Below are positions 9,872 through 20,700 of a DNA stretch of 64,000 bases, piece by piece. The stretch is from Agelas oroides. Its lineage: Eukaryota > Porifera > Demospongiae > Agelasida > Agelasidae. The position numbers were made by a program, and so were the translations under genes. Under the pieces are notes generated by a model. That model was not told the origin of the DNA and made no database searches. It was given only the letters and a program-made list of their open reading frames with translations. Position 1 is the first letter of the stretch, and the number at the start of each line of letters is the position of its first letter. The stretch lies in assembly GCA_949130485.1 (NCBI GenBank), contig OX422202.1, positions 3,942,292 to 4,006,291 on the forward strand, given 5' to 3'.

Positions 9872-10742
9872 ATACTATGGTGCGTGGGCGGATGAAAGGC
9901 ACCGCATGGGGTCATATATGGCATATAGACCGCGCAGCTGCGACCGCAGGGAGTATATTGCTGAGTCAGGGGTGTATATTTCAACCGCAAGGTAGTATAT
10001 TGCTGAGTCAGGGGTGTATATTTTCAACCGCAAGGGAGTATATTGCTGAGTCAGGGGTGTATATTTGGCAATCAGTCATAACTGCAGCACAAAGAAACGG
10101 AAAACTTTTTGTTTTGCAATGGAATGGCCAATTCCCCCCAGTCCTCACTAGAGCCACTGCCAGCACTATAGAGCCCTGTACTCAGTATTAGCACAACAGC
10201 CAAAGCGTCGCACAAACTTGCCAGGTTATTCGTGCAGCGACAGTGCTTACTTGGTTTGTTGAACCACGCACGGCTGGACAGACGCTACTGCTCTCCGGCA
10301 GCTAGCTGGCACTACCCTGACGGATGCTGACGATAATCATGAATTTCACTCGCCAGGCGGTTGATCCAGGGATAGCGCTAGGGCAACTGCTATCTGAACT
10401 GTGAGGCTGGGCGTTCTACTGCCAGCTCAAACCATTGTTTCATGATCGCCAGCTTCCTAGGTAGCAAGCTAGCTGCCCATCGGCATCATGGCCGAGCGCC
10501 AGTAGCATCTTGGTTTCAAGTCGACACGAGCGAAAGGCCCTTCGTCATGGCTCAGACTCTGCCTTGACTGCAGAGATGTTTCGGGGGTCTTTTGGTCGCC
10601 TAAGCCTACTAAAACTCATCCTTTTCCAGTCAAAAAGCAGCAGCAACGCACAACGACACTAGCCTCGTCGATTCAAATTCAAAAATGCAATACCGGATCG
10701 GAAACGGAACCGCTTACGTAATCCGCCCACGCACCATAGTAT
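9872..10742. mobile_element. TIR DNA element, perfect 22-bp ends
   Basis: ATACTATGGTGCGTGGGCGG at the left (9872) is repeated in perfect inverted form at the right (to 10742); the 22-base arms are identical. The outermost TA on each side is probably the target duplication, making the element about 868 bases. No transposase frame is visible, so it is non-autonomous. It contains a short tandem repeat (9944-10067). Confidence 0.85.
9944..10067. repeat. Tandem repeat, three units of 41-43 bases
   Basis: Each unit reads roughly CCGCAGGGAGTATATTGCTG followed by AGTCAGGGGTGTATATTT. Units are nearly identical. Confidence 0.85.
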
Positions 10743-11526
10743 CAGAGAGTCGGTAGACTCTCTATGTAGGGATGGCGCCGACGCGCAATATATGCAATAC
10801 TTAAGCAAAAGCCGTATAACTTCACCACAAACACGCAAAAAGTTTATTTAAGCATCCAGGCTTCCTCTTTGAGTGCCTTTGTGATCAGCAAGACTCATAT
10901 AAGTGGCCAAAAGCCACGCGGAAGACAGCTAAACGCAAAAGTGTGCGATAGCAAAAGTGCCATTTTCGTATTCTTCTTTCTTTCTTTCTTTCTTCGTTAC
11001 GACTTTTGTTCAAACAACAATAACTCAAAAACGGTTCAAGCACTCACCGTAATTTTAGCACGAAACTGATGCTTATCACAGCGCGGAGCTCTACGACCAC
11101 TCAGCGTCTTCATAGCTTCAAGTTCACCCTACTCAACAAAAGCCATTCACAACACTCTGAGGCTGCTGTGCGTTGCTTAGGACGCCATTTTCTAATTTTG
11201 TACGCATGCGCACACGAAGTCTCGTTCCCAGACCAAAGACCACGGTCATTGGTCTGGAAGCGAGACTAGTACACACGCGAAATCGCCAGCGGGCAGTACG
11301 CTTGGCTGTCACGGTCTTTTCCTCCCGCCGGCATTGGGCAAGGCTTATGAACACTACGTAGGTAAGGCGCTGCATTCAGCTGCCTACTTGTAGCTACACT
11401 AAAAATAGCCTTTGAACTGTAAAGCTAGGATGGTCAGTTGTCAGTAGGATAGTAGTTTCTGTGCTGCAGCTGGTCAGTCGTCATGTGATTGACAACTGAA
11501 ATTGGTTTCACAAAGTTTGGTAGGAA
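10743..11526. other. Intergenic, nothing supported
   Basis: A TTCT run at 10975-10995 and a foldback-like pair near 11220-11268 (TCTCGTTCCCAGACC / GGTCTGGAAGCGAGA) are visible. No exon supported. Confidence 0.35.
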
Positions 11527-11634
11527 GAGTGGTTGGCCTTTCATCAGGTTCTAGCTGGCTATATTACACATAGGCCTAATTGAGTGGTTGGCCCTTCATC
11601 AGGTTCTAGCTGGCTATATTACACATAGGCCTAA
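11527..11634. repeat. Direct tandem duplication, 2 x 54 bases
   Basis: The segment starting GAGTGGTTGGCCTTTCATCA and ending ACATAGGCCTAATT is present twice in a row with one or two differences. Confidence 0.85.
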
Positions 11635-11916
11635 TTATTTAATACACGCCTGGAACCACTACTAAACTGTCAACGCCGTTTCAAGTTCTGGTGTTGTGAT
11701 TACACTTACGTGTAACTGTAACTGAGATTAACATCAAAAAAGTACAGAAACAAGACTTAAAAAACATTAAAAATGTAAATAAATGTAGGGATGGCATGCC
11801 AAAAAGTATGCAAACAAGGTAGGGATAATGCATGAAAGCAAAGGTCAACATATTGGCAAAGCCCCATCCCTACATCTTTTTCACACTACAGTTGATGCAA
11901 TGCTGCTAGATCATAT

Positions 11917-11973
11917 TAGCCTCGTCCCTGAGCCAACATGTGGGAGAAGGAATGTGGCCTGGGGACGAGGTTA
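11917..11973. mobile_element. TAGCCTCG foldback element
   Basis: TAGCCTCGTCCCTGAGCC at the left, GGCCTGGGGACGAGGTTA at the right; nested in the long-TIR element. Confidence 0.65.
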
Positions 11974-12086
11974 AAACCATGCCATGTACTTTAACGACAC
12001 TATCATAAGTCTGCAGTCTACTCCAACTCACTGCTTAAGTTGTTGAAGAGGTTCTGTATAACATAATGCTACCAAGAGGGTCATAC

Positions 12087-12139
12087 TAGCCTCATTACCA
12101 GGCCATGTGGGAGGAGGAGGTGGCCTGAGAACGAGGCTA
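12087..12139. mobile_element. TAGCCTCG foldback element
   Basis: TAGCCTCATTACCAGGCC at the left, GGCCTGAGAACGAGGCTA at the right; second copy nested in the same long-TIR element. Confidence 0.65.
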
Positions 12140-12749
12140 CAGCCATGAACTGCCAGTAATAAAGGTTGTGAACTTGTGGTACGTTTTAGGAAGACCCCCA
12201 TGCACTAACTGTAGTGTGAAAAAGATGTAGGGATGGGCTTTGCCAATATGTTGACCTTTGCTTTCATGCATTATCCCTACCTTGTTTGCATACTTTTTGG
12301 CATGCCATCCCTACATTTTTTTACATTTTTAATGTTTTTTAAGTCTTGTATATTATACTAGTGTGATGATTCATGCATCATCGTGGGGCGAGCCTGAGCG
12401 AGCAATGCATTGCTGGTTCGTCATGGCACACAAACCATGCACTGTTAGTAACAGCAGGAATCATCACTGCATGCATGTCTGCTGTTCCATGAGCGTGGTG
12501 AGCAAAACTCCATGTAGCCAAGCAGCATCTATATCTGGTGAGAACTATAGTCAGGATAACTACTACGGCTACACAAACGCTTGGACTAAACTTCACACTG
12601 AAGTCATGAGCTGAATCTCTGGCACTTATGAGTGTCAATTATGCATGGCCAACTGAGTTACCTGAAGATAGTCTCGTGTCCAGCCCTGCTGCTGTCGGTG
12701 AAGGGCTACTGCCCGAGCGCAGCGTCGGCGACTCAAGTTAACGCACGCA

Positions 12750-13350
12750 TGGTAACTGCGGACCTAGCCTCGTCCCCGGCGCGCGCGAAAAACGGAGAAG
12801 CGCCTGGTACACACTGTTTGCGCATGCGTTTAATCTCCCCAAGATGTGGGGACTCCGGACTATTTTCTGATTCTTCCGTATCATGTGACGTAAGAGTTCG
12901 GACTCGAAATAGTAAACTTGTCAGGATAATATAATGGCGTGTAATGAAAGTTCTGATTTTCAGCAAGCAATTTCCCAAGCCCTTCAGCGATGGTTCTCTA
13001 AACTTTCAACTCTCCGCTTGCACTTCGCATACATGAGATTCGGTAAGCCGTCGTCATCGTTCAACGTTATATCCAACAGAGCGCTTATCCTTGATGCTAG
13101 TCTTTCCTGGCTAGCCTTTTTACCAAACAATGCTACTCTATGGTGGCTATAAGCCACAGGGGATCCGCAAAGGCGGTACAACGATGCCATTTTCGCTAAA
13201 TGGGGATCTTTACAACTTAAATTTCGTCAGAGCACACGCCCCTAAACAGTGTTAACGTCATAAACGTGAGCAACGCCATTTTTAATTAACCGGAAGCGCA
13301 TCAGTGTGTACCAGGCGCTCTTCCCCCGCGCCGGGTACCAGGTTACTGCG
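12750..13350. repeat. Inverted repeats flanking the zf-AD-like ORF
   Basis: GTAACTGCGGACC...CCGGCGCG...GCGCCTGGTACACACT near 12750-12812 is mirrored near 13297-13350 as AGTGTGTACCAGGCGCTCTT...CGCGCCGGGTACC...GTTACTGCGGA. Arms are about 50 bases and imperfect. Confidence 0.65.
12984..13190 (-). CDS. zf-AD-like/zinc-associated N-terminal exon (possible captured gene piece)
   Basis: 68 residues from ATG. It begins MASLYRLCG and continues with LASRISALLDITL and DDGLPNLMYAKCKRRVESLE, matching the pattern of metazoan zinc-finger-associated N-terminal domains: an LCR/LCG cysteine, a middle helix, then DGLP..(I/M)C..C..R(V/L)..LE. The first pair is a single C in LCG and the second is YAKC, so one expected cysteine (usually ICxxC) is replaced by Y, which may weaken zinc binding. 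After SLEN the frame stops, where the family normally continues. The ORF sits in the unique core of the Helitron-like element and is flanked by inverted repeats (12750-12812 and 13297-13350). Best read as a captured or stranded exon; expression unknown. Confidence 0.45.
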   Translation of the reverse strand: MASLYRLCGSPVAYSHHRVALFGKKASQERLASRISALLDITLNDDDGLPNLMYAKCKRRVESLENHR

Positions 13351-13491
13351 GACCATGACAGACAAGGGCAGGCTGGTCACACTCGGTACAAATTACGCGC
13401 AGTAGTAGAGTTCGCTCGATCTGAGGACGTTCCGGCTCGGTCTTTGTGAAATATTTAAATGCGCTCATTTAAAATTTACGGTATATGGCCG

Positions 13492-13521
13492 CAAACAAGC
13501 AAGCAAGCAAGCAAGCAAGCA
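13492..13521. repeat. CAAG microsatellite
   Basis: About seven CAAG units, at the same place in the Helitron-like end where the copy at 44254 has two units. Confidence 0.85.
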
Positions 13522-13583
13522 TACACACGCACGTGCGCAATGCAGTCACGCTAGTGTGGGGCTCGCTCAGGCTCGCCCCAATG

Positions 13584-13753
13584 AACCATGGTAAGGAGGT
13601 GTATATGACGAATCATACTACCCGAGACCGAGGTCAGAGGAAGTTTGCAGTAGATATACCCCGAGCCGCAGGCGAGGGGTATATCTACTGCAAACTTCCT
13701 CTGACCTCGGTCTCGGGTAGTATATTCGCCATATACACCTCCTTACCATGGTT
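13584..13753. repeat. 170-bp near-perfect palindrome
   Basis: The left arm starts AACCATGGTAAGGAGGTGTA and the right arm ends with its complement. Arms of about 77 bases pair with two or three differences (around 13605-13618) around a 14-base centre. It directly adjoins the Helitron-like element. Confidence 0.9.
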
Positions 13754-14767
13754 TATATATAACATATGGTACGTGGGTATTCCATATATGCATTCTGCCC
13801 TATATTTGTGCGCGATGCAATATTTTCACATTGCATGTTGGTTCATGAAGCCACTCTTGCTCAAAAGAAGGAGAGAAAGGCTGAACAGTGGGAGTCAACG
13901 CAACAGGGACTTGAAAATGTGAGGAAAGGGAGTCACGACTAGCGAGACGGACACTGATTATTAACAGGGGATCATCACATAGCTCCATGTGGTTACATCA
14001 TAAAACTTCACATGGGAATTCCCCACGCTATGCACCACTCGTTATGTTAACCATTGTTCTACGTATTAAATATAACTTAGGTGAAACTCTGTACTGTCGA
14101 CTGGCATGCATTCAGAGAGTATGCAGCATATCAAATAATCATGTCAGTATGGAAAAGTAGTCAAGATGAAAGTATATGTTTGCAGAAGCTGTGGAGGGGG
14201 AAATGGACTGTACAGCTCAGAGCTAGGCGCTCTAAAAAGGCATGTTGGTTCTAAACAGATGACCATCTGAAGGTGCAGTCTGTTCTTGAGATCTAAATTT
14301 GTGCTCTATTGGGCAGGAAAGGCTTGTAAAAGATTTAAAATCTTACACAAATAGTATCTTTTGATAATTTGTGTGCATTGTTCCATAGCAAACCCAGGCT
14401 GTATAGTGAGCACGTGCATTGTGAGCTGTCTGCATGCACTCCAAACTAAACTCCAGCAAGGGGCCAATCACTGAATAAATCCACATTATGTTTTGAGATT
14501 ACCAAGCAGACAGACTACATAATTACAGACCCCAGCCAATACTACTATCAAGTAGAAAAGTGAACAAGTGATGGAATTGCAAGCCCCATCCAGGTAGAGC
14601 AGCACATGCAGATAGAGATCACAGGGCAACAGATGGGTCATCCTCAATCTCCGCATGTGAGTGTCAGTGCACTACGTGGTGTCCAAAGATTGATAACTAC
14701 CAGTATTACACATTTCAAATACAATCAACTAACTGTTGTCTTTTTCAGTAACTGTTGTCTTTTTCAG
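13754..14767. other. Intergenic or 5' intron sequence
   Basis: A relic of the Arg-rich transposon ORF lies at 13855-13965. The rest (13970-14729) shows no exon I can support, though 5' exons of the downstream gene must lie here or further left. Confidence 0.35.
14730..14767 (+). repeat. Duplicated splice acceptor
   Basis: TAACTGTTGTCTTTTTCAG occurs twice in tandem; the second copy ends exactly where the first recognised exon begins. Confidence 0.8.
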
Positions 14768-17700
14768 TAACTTCATCGGCAATGACGGAGGGTTGGGCGG
14801 AGCAGCAAGTGCAGCATACGTTCCCCTGAACTTCAGTGGAATCAACACATTTAAGGCAAACAGAGGCCGTTCTCTTCTGGTAAGTACATAACTTACCATG
14901 TAATTATGTATATAGAGCTGTCAGAGATATTTGCTTTGTTTCTGAACTCCTGCAAGGTACTGGCTTCTCGTATTGAGGTGCATGGAACAGTGGAATTCAT
15001 AGACAATGATGGAGCAGGAGTAGGAGGAGGAGCGTTGTATCTTGTATCCATGGCACACCTGAAACTCTTTCAAGGAGCTAACCTGACCTTTGTGGGGAAC
15101 ACGGGAGTGTGAGTGAAAAACTACACACAGTCATATAGCTGTTGCTAAATAGCCCACAAATTCTGCTCTGTGCAAAACTGAGATGTCTGTACCCCCTGAA
15201 GCATAACTTGAGGGGTGTAGAACATTGCATGTGCACAGGGGAAAGCCTGAGTAAGCTGTGCAAATTTGCGGGTTGTTTAGCAATAACTACACTATAAAAA
15301 CAAAATTGCAACTTTAGCAAGTTAATTGGTTACTACAATTGCGTGACTGTCTTCCCTATGCTAATTCAAAGAATTTGGTGCTAGTAAAGCAATTTGTGGG
15401 AGACTAGTAAAAATTACTGAAGTTTCAGCTCCTTTTCCAGCCCTGCATTCATAAAATTTTGTAGTATAAGGATAGTCACGTAATTGTAGTAACCAAATAC
15501 TTTGCTAACATAACAACTTTGTTTTTGCAGTGATAAGCTTTACCAGCATGCATTCCACATTACTGCACACAGACCCAGTGGTGTAGCCAGGATAATGAAA
15601 GTGCTCAGGCACAGTACAGCCCATGCAAAGACGCAAAGAGCTTCTATGCAAAGCACAGCAGAATCTAGAGGAGTCTGAAGAGATCCTCCCAGAAAATTCG
15701 AAAATTCCCTCAGTGTGATTCTGAGGCCACCTTTAGGCCATTGCCATCTGTCCTGCACGCCCCATTGCATTGCCATACCAAACGCAAGTTTGTTCCTCCA
15801 CACTCATACATGCAAATCTAAGATCACACACAGTCGGGTCCTACAATCTTCTAGCTAGGTGGGCCTTACCCGACTAGGCCCATTCCTAGCTATGCCACTG
15901 CACAGACCATGCATTTAGACTATAGCTATAGCAGTAGGGTTTGTCGCTGGCTATTGAGATCATCCCAAGCTGCCTCATGTGCAAGTCCTTACATGGGACA
16001 GCTTGGATGGAATGCAGAAAATAGCATGCCAGGAAAAGTACCACACAATGCAGCCGTTCGTCATGCTGCAAACAGGATAAATAGCTGCCCATTGGTAGTC
16101 TCGAACCCAGGCTTTCCCTTCCGGATTTTGTCTTGTATAGCTTTGGAGAAAAACTGTTTTTTCTCCGAAACTGCAAGACAAAATCTAAAATGGAAAGCCA
16201 GGGTTCAAGGCTAGCCCATTGGTACTACTATAGCTGACTGAGTGTTCTATACACCCATTGCCTCCTCTGCATGCTGTAAACATCCTGACTTATCAGTCAT
16301 ATAGTCCAAACCATGTACTCAGGTCATGTGGCCTGGATACAAGAGCTAGCATAGTCCTTACTTAATAAAGCTTAGAAAAAGCAGAGGTAATTCACCATGA
16401 TCTTAGCTATCCAACTTGAATGCTCAAACCATAAAGTTAGCAGAAGATTCTCTGCAATGCTCATGTTGAATTAAGTGTTAATTAAGACCAAGCAAACTTG
16501 ATTTATAGTTTCACATCAACCAACTTTTTGGTATGCAAGTAAATGATATTTACACATTGGTTACCAGTCTTGAGGTTTAAAACTGGCTATTTCTCACAAC
16601 ACAAGTGTTTTACACCATAATCTGAACCAAGAACACACTTCAACAGGCAACCACCACATGCTCTGAGACATATCAGAAACAGAAGTTGTTGTAACAGCTA
16701 GCTCCTAGGTACATCATGTTGGAGAGGGGGGAAGGTTGCAAGCAATGCAGGCACTGATGCGAAACTATAAATGTAGTTAGCCTGGCCAAAAGAGATATCT
16801 ACACAAGCAGAAAGGGTGAGATATAAGGAGTTGATCAGTACAGGGCAGGCCCTTTATTGCACAAACTGGCATACAAAGAAAACGCTCCTCTCACCTTGTA
16901 GTGGGTCTATTTCTGGAAATGTAGGCACTTTTAAGGTGATTGCTGGCTAAGAACCCTGACTATTAGAAGTGTGCTAATGATTGGGTGTGTTTAGAGTCAC
17001 AAATCTGAACAGAATTGTTGCAAGCAGTCTTGCGAGAAGTGTGGTGACAGAACAGCTGACAGGGGTGGATCCAGAGATTTAAGAAGGGGGGAGTATACAT
17101 ATAGAGTGGAGATTGGTACAGTGTACATAGGCCGTCTACAATCAGTGGACTGGACTAGTGGACTGGACTGGTGGACTGGACTGGACTGGTGGACTGACAT
17201 TAAAAATCATTTTTATGCTTTCTAATGAGACTCACTCGCCTGTAGGGTTGCATGATGCATGGTATTACCCCCAAAACAGCTTTCTTCTTGGACAGACTTA
17301 CTTTTATGCCAAAGCAGTAAATTTTTGATGGCATAACAGTGAATGACTTAAGTTTCAATGCAGTGCTGCTTCCGGTCTAAGTCCAAGCTCCATTGTCAGA
17401 GAGTGTTGCTTTGATAGCTATTGTTCAAGACAATCAGAAATCAAAGTGTTACAGTAAACGTAGAGGCACATGAACAAAGCTAGAAGGCGGCACAAGCTGA
17501 ATGCACAAGTGATTACCCCTACACTTATCCTGGCTCTGCCAGCCTATCGCTTCATCCACAAGCAAAGAGCCAAGATTGCAATCTCTCTTTGTAGACAAAA
17601 ATACAAATGTCACTTTTCATGGCATGGGATACTCAGGACGTATGGAGGGGGCACGTTTCTCGGCACCCCTCCCTTCTGGATCAGCCTCTGCATGTGAAGC

Positions 17701-20700
17701 ACTGTTACAGTAGGGAGGGGGGGGGGAACTAACTTCATTTCCGAGTGAGGTATGTGCAATACAGTACTCAAGGTGCCAAGGTGTAAATTGGACTTGGCGA
17801 AGGCAAAGGGGTAAAACCATAGTATATACAAGTGATAACAGTGCAAGTAAAAAGGAATACACATGAATACAAACTCTTAACAAATGAACTGTGCACAGTT
17901 CCATGAGGGGTTGAGGTGAGCAGATGAGAAGCCATAATGATTGTTTGAGCTGCTAGGTCAAGGAGATGTGTGGCCATTGACTTATAAGGCGAGTCAGGAC
18001 CGAGATCTTGGTAACCAGTGGCCGAGAACACTAATTTCTATGGTGGTAAGTTCAGTGTGGCATCCTCTCGAGTAAAGATCACTGATTGCGAGTTGGTATA
18101 ACTCCTTGTCCTCTTTCTTAGCCCTGGCAGTCAAGAGAGTTATACAGGACAGTTAGTTCAACATTGTAATCTCCTTAGCTCGTATTCTCTGTCTTTTGGG
18201 AGCTGCAGTTTTATATCTGCAGGACAAGAAGCAGTGGTTTTATATAGATGTCTGCACTGTGTTGGAGTAGCTAAATGCTCCAAGCACGTAGTAAACCATT
18301 TCCATTCAAGCCCCCCCCCCCCAGATCTGCTCTTGAATATTATTTATTGTTCGTATACGGCGAGTGCATACCGTATCACAAACACACAATACTAATAATA
18401 TATGTAATGAGACAGGGAGAGAGAGAGAGAGACAAAACCCACAATTCTACTTGGTATTGTGGGGCTCGCCCAGGCTCACCCCAAACCTAGGTATGTGGCT
18501 AGATTATTATTTTAGCATAATTATATGACTGTACTCACTAAAATCACTACCTACAACTACTTCATGAAAATCAACCATTCAACTACTAGTGTGGGGTTTG
18601 CTCAGACTTACCACAGCTACATCACATTCACATATCAAACTGTGACAATGCCTTGTCAAATGCAAATGTCAAGGCTATTGGTTCCTGAAGGCTTTCTATG
18701 GTTCCAGTTTCCATGTGAAGAGGACTTTTGGCCTGCTTCGCACATAAAAGTATAGACATTTTTGAATGTAACTTTTTGCTAGAATGCTAAATCAAATTTG
18801 TGAGGTCAAAACCATATTCTACTTGAAAGTATCTCTCATTTGATACTATATCAAAGGTATTGATTGGGGTTTAGGCCTGTCATTTTGATGCTGAAGTTTT
18901 TTGCAAATCCCTTAGCTTATGTACAGGTGTAAATTGAAATGATTGTACCAGGGTATCCAACCGTAATCTCCAAAATGTGAGACCAGAAAGTTAAAATTGA
19001 AACCTTCCCAAAGCATTTGGTAGTAATTTCACTAAAACGTAAGCAAGTTTAGTACTGTCAAAACATAGAAACCCAATAGTATACAGCTGTATTGCAAGCT
19101 GTAAGGTGCTAATATACCTCCATGTGATGATTCAAGGTACTAATTACTGGCTAGATGTCCAAAACCAGCCAAAAAATTTCTTTTCATATGTTCATTCATT
19201 CTCTGGAGGTCACTTTGTGCTGTTTAACACACAACACTAACCTCCACTCTTCTTACAGTATGGGAGCTGCAATTGTTGTGGACAGTCGTTATGTGCCGAG
19301 TGTGTACTCAAGGCTACAGTTCAATCCACTATGCTTCGTCCAGTATGAGAATGTAACACTGTTTCCTGAAGAATGGAAGAACGTGCGTACAAGCATCACA
19401 CACCCTTAATTTTTTTTAATAGCAGCTAGTATAGTACCATAGTCTCACGAAAGAGCCCCCATTCACGAAAGAGCGCCCACCCCCTACTTTTGGCCCAATT
19501 CCTGTATAGGGTCAAAGTTTACTTGAATGAGCACCCACCCTGGGGCGAGCTTCGCGTGGAGTATGAGAAGCACATGTACAGCCTCAAGTGCGATGCATAT
19601 CTGAGGTAAGAAACTTCGTGTAATACTTCACCGAAGCCGAAGGTTACTTACTACAAGGCATCTTTGCATAGATGGACGTAGCTAATATGGTGCACACTGC
19701 GAGCTACCTTAATGTTACTTTTAATTGCGCATACTTAATTTAGTGATTTTGCCATACATCTCGCTTACCGTGTATTAATTTTTGCATTTTTTAACAGAAA
19801 CCAAAATTAATTCAATCATTATTGGAATTTTATTAATTGCGGGTACTTATTTTAGCGATAATGATTCTCATCGCTAAAATCGCTAAATTTACAGTACGCC
19901 CAATTAAAAGTAACATCAAGGTACACCATGCTCACGGTGACATGGTGCCGTTCAGAGTGTTGTGTGCCGTCAGGACGCGAAGCCGCTGGTGGTTCCATTG
20001 TACGTTATTGTTTGTCCAATTATTTGCTTCGAGGGCATCGAGTCGCTGTAAACATGACATGGGCGCTCTTAAATGCGAAATGCGGAAATACTTAAAACAG
20101 TGCCCACCCACCTCTTTGGCAGACGTAAGGTGCTCCGCCCATGGGCACTCTTTCGCAAGACTATGGTAATGTTACTAAAGAGCAAGCTCTGTATTATCCT
20201 GTTCCCGGCAAGTTATTGCATAACCTGTACCTCTTTAACAGTGCATTCATTGAACAATGAACATCTGATTTTGTATAGTAATAAGAAGTTAATCTGGTAA
20301 ATCCATAAGGCAAGATTATATTACATTATATGTATATATTATCATTTTGCTAACATTTTATTATACCTCAGGTGTCCTTCACATTCTCTGAGAACAAGGC
20401 TGTTATTGCATCAGCAGTATTCATGACAAACTTGGATCTCTGTTCCTGGACACAACTTGAGAATCATCACTTTGACCCAGAGCAAGTGTTTCAATGGGAA
20501 TTTGTACACTTTAGGTATGCAGGAATCCCTATTCCATGAAGATGTGATCAAAACCTAAAGCCTTGAAATACTGATGATGACAAAGTGTAATCTCTGTTCA
20601 CAACCTTTGCATGATGTTGCTGTTATAGTTTCAATTAAGCTAGGGAAAATAACACATGAAATCAGTAAAGTAAAAATTTGACAATGATAATACATGTGAT

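Larger units (their letters stand above)
11751..12350. mobile_element. Long-TIR (foldback) element, arms about 148 bases
   Basis: The left arm 11751-11898 (starting CAAGACTTAAAAAACATTAA) returns in inverted form at 12201-12350 with only a few mismatches. The core holds two TAGCCTCG foldbacks. No coding capacity. Confidence 0.85.
12358..13582 (-). mobile_element. Helitron-like element (minus orientation) with internal cargo
   Basis: Read on the minus strand it starts ATTGGGGCGAGCCTGAGCGA at 13582 and ends with GCTCGCTCAGGCTCGCCCCA, a hairpin GATGAT...ATCATC, ACA and CTAG at 12358. A shorter relative lies at 43776-44303. Bases 12360-12660 and 13440-13582 match that relative; the middle 780 bases do not and carry the zf-AD-like ORF at 12984-13190. 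Confidence 0.55.
15109..19258 (+). other. Large intron of the membrane-protein gene
   Basis: About 4.1 kb. Contains the hAT element at 15576, a GGACTGGACT minisatellite at 17147-17198, a fragment of the R2-type retroelement at 17705-18250, a C run at 18308 and a GA run at 18415-18432, and an inverted Helitron-like 5' end at 18460-18487. No exon seen between 15900 and 17700; repeat-like sequence at 16840-17050 recurs near 60570-60760. Confidence 0.6.
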
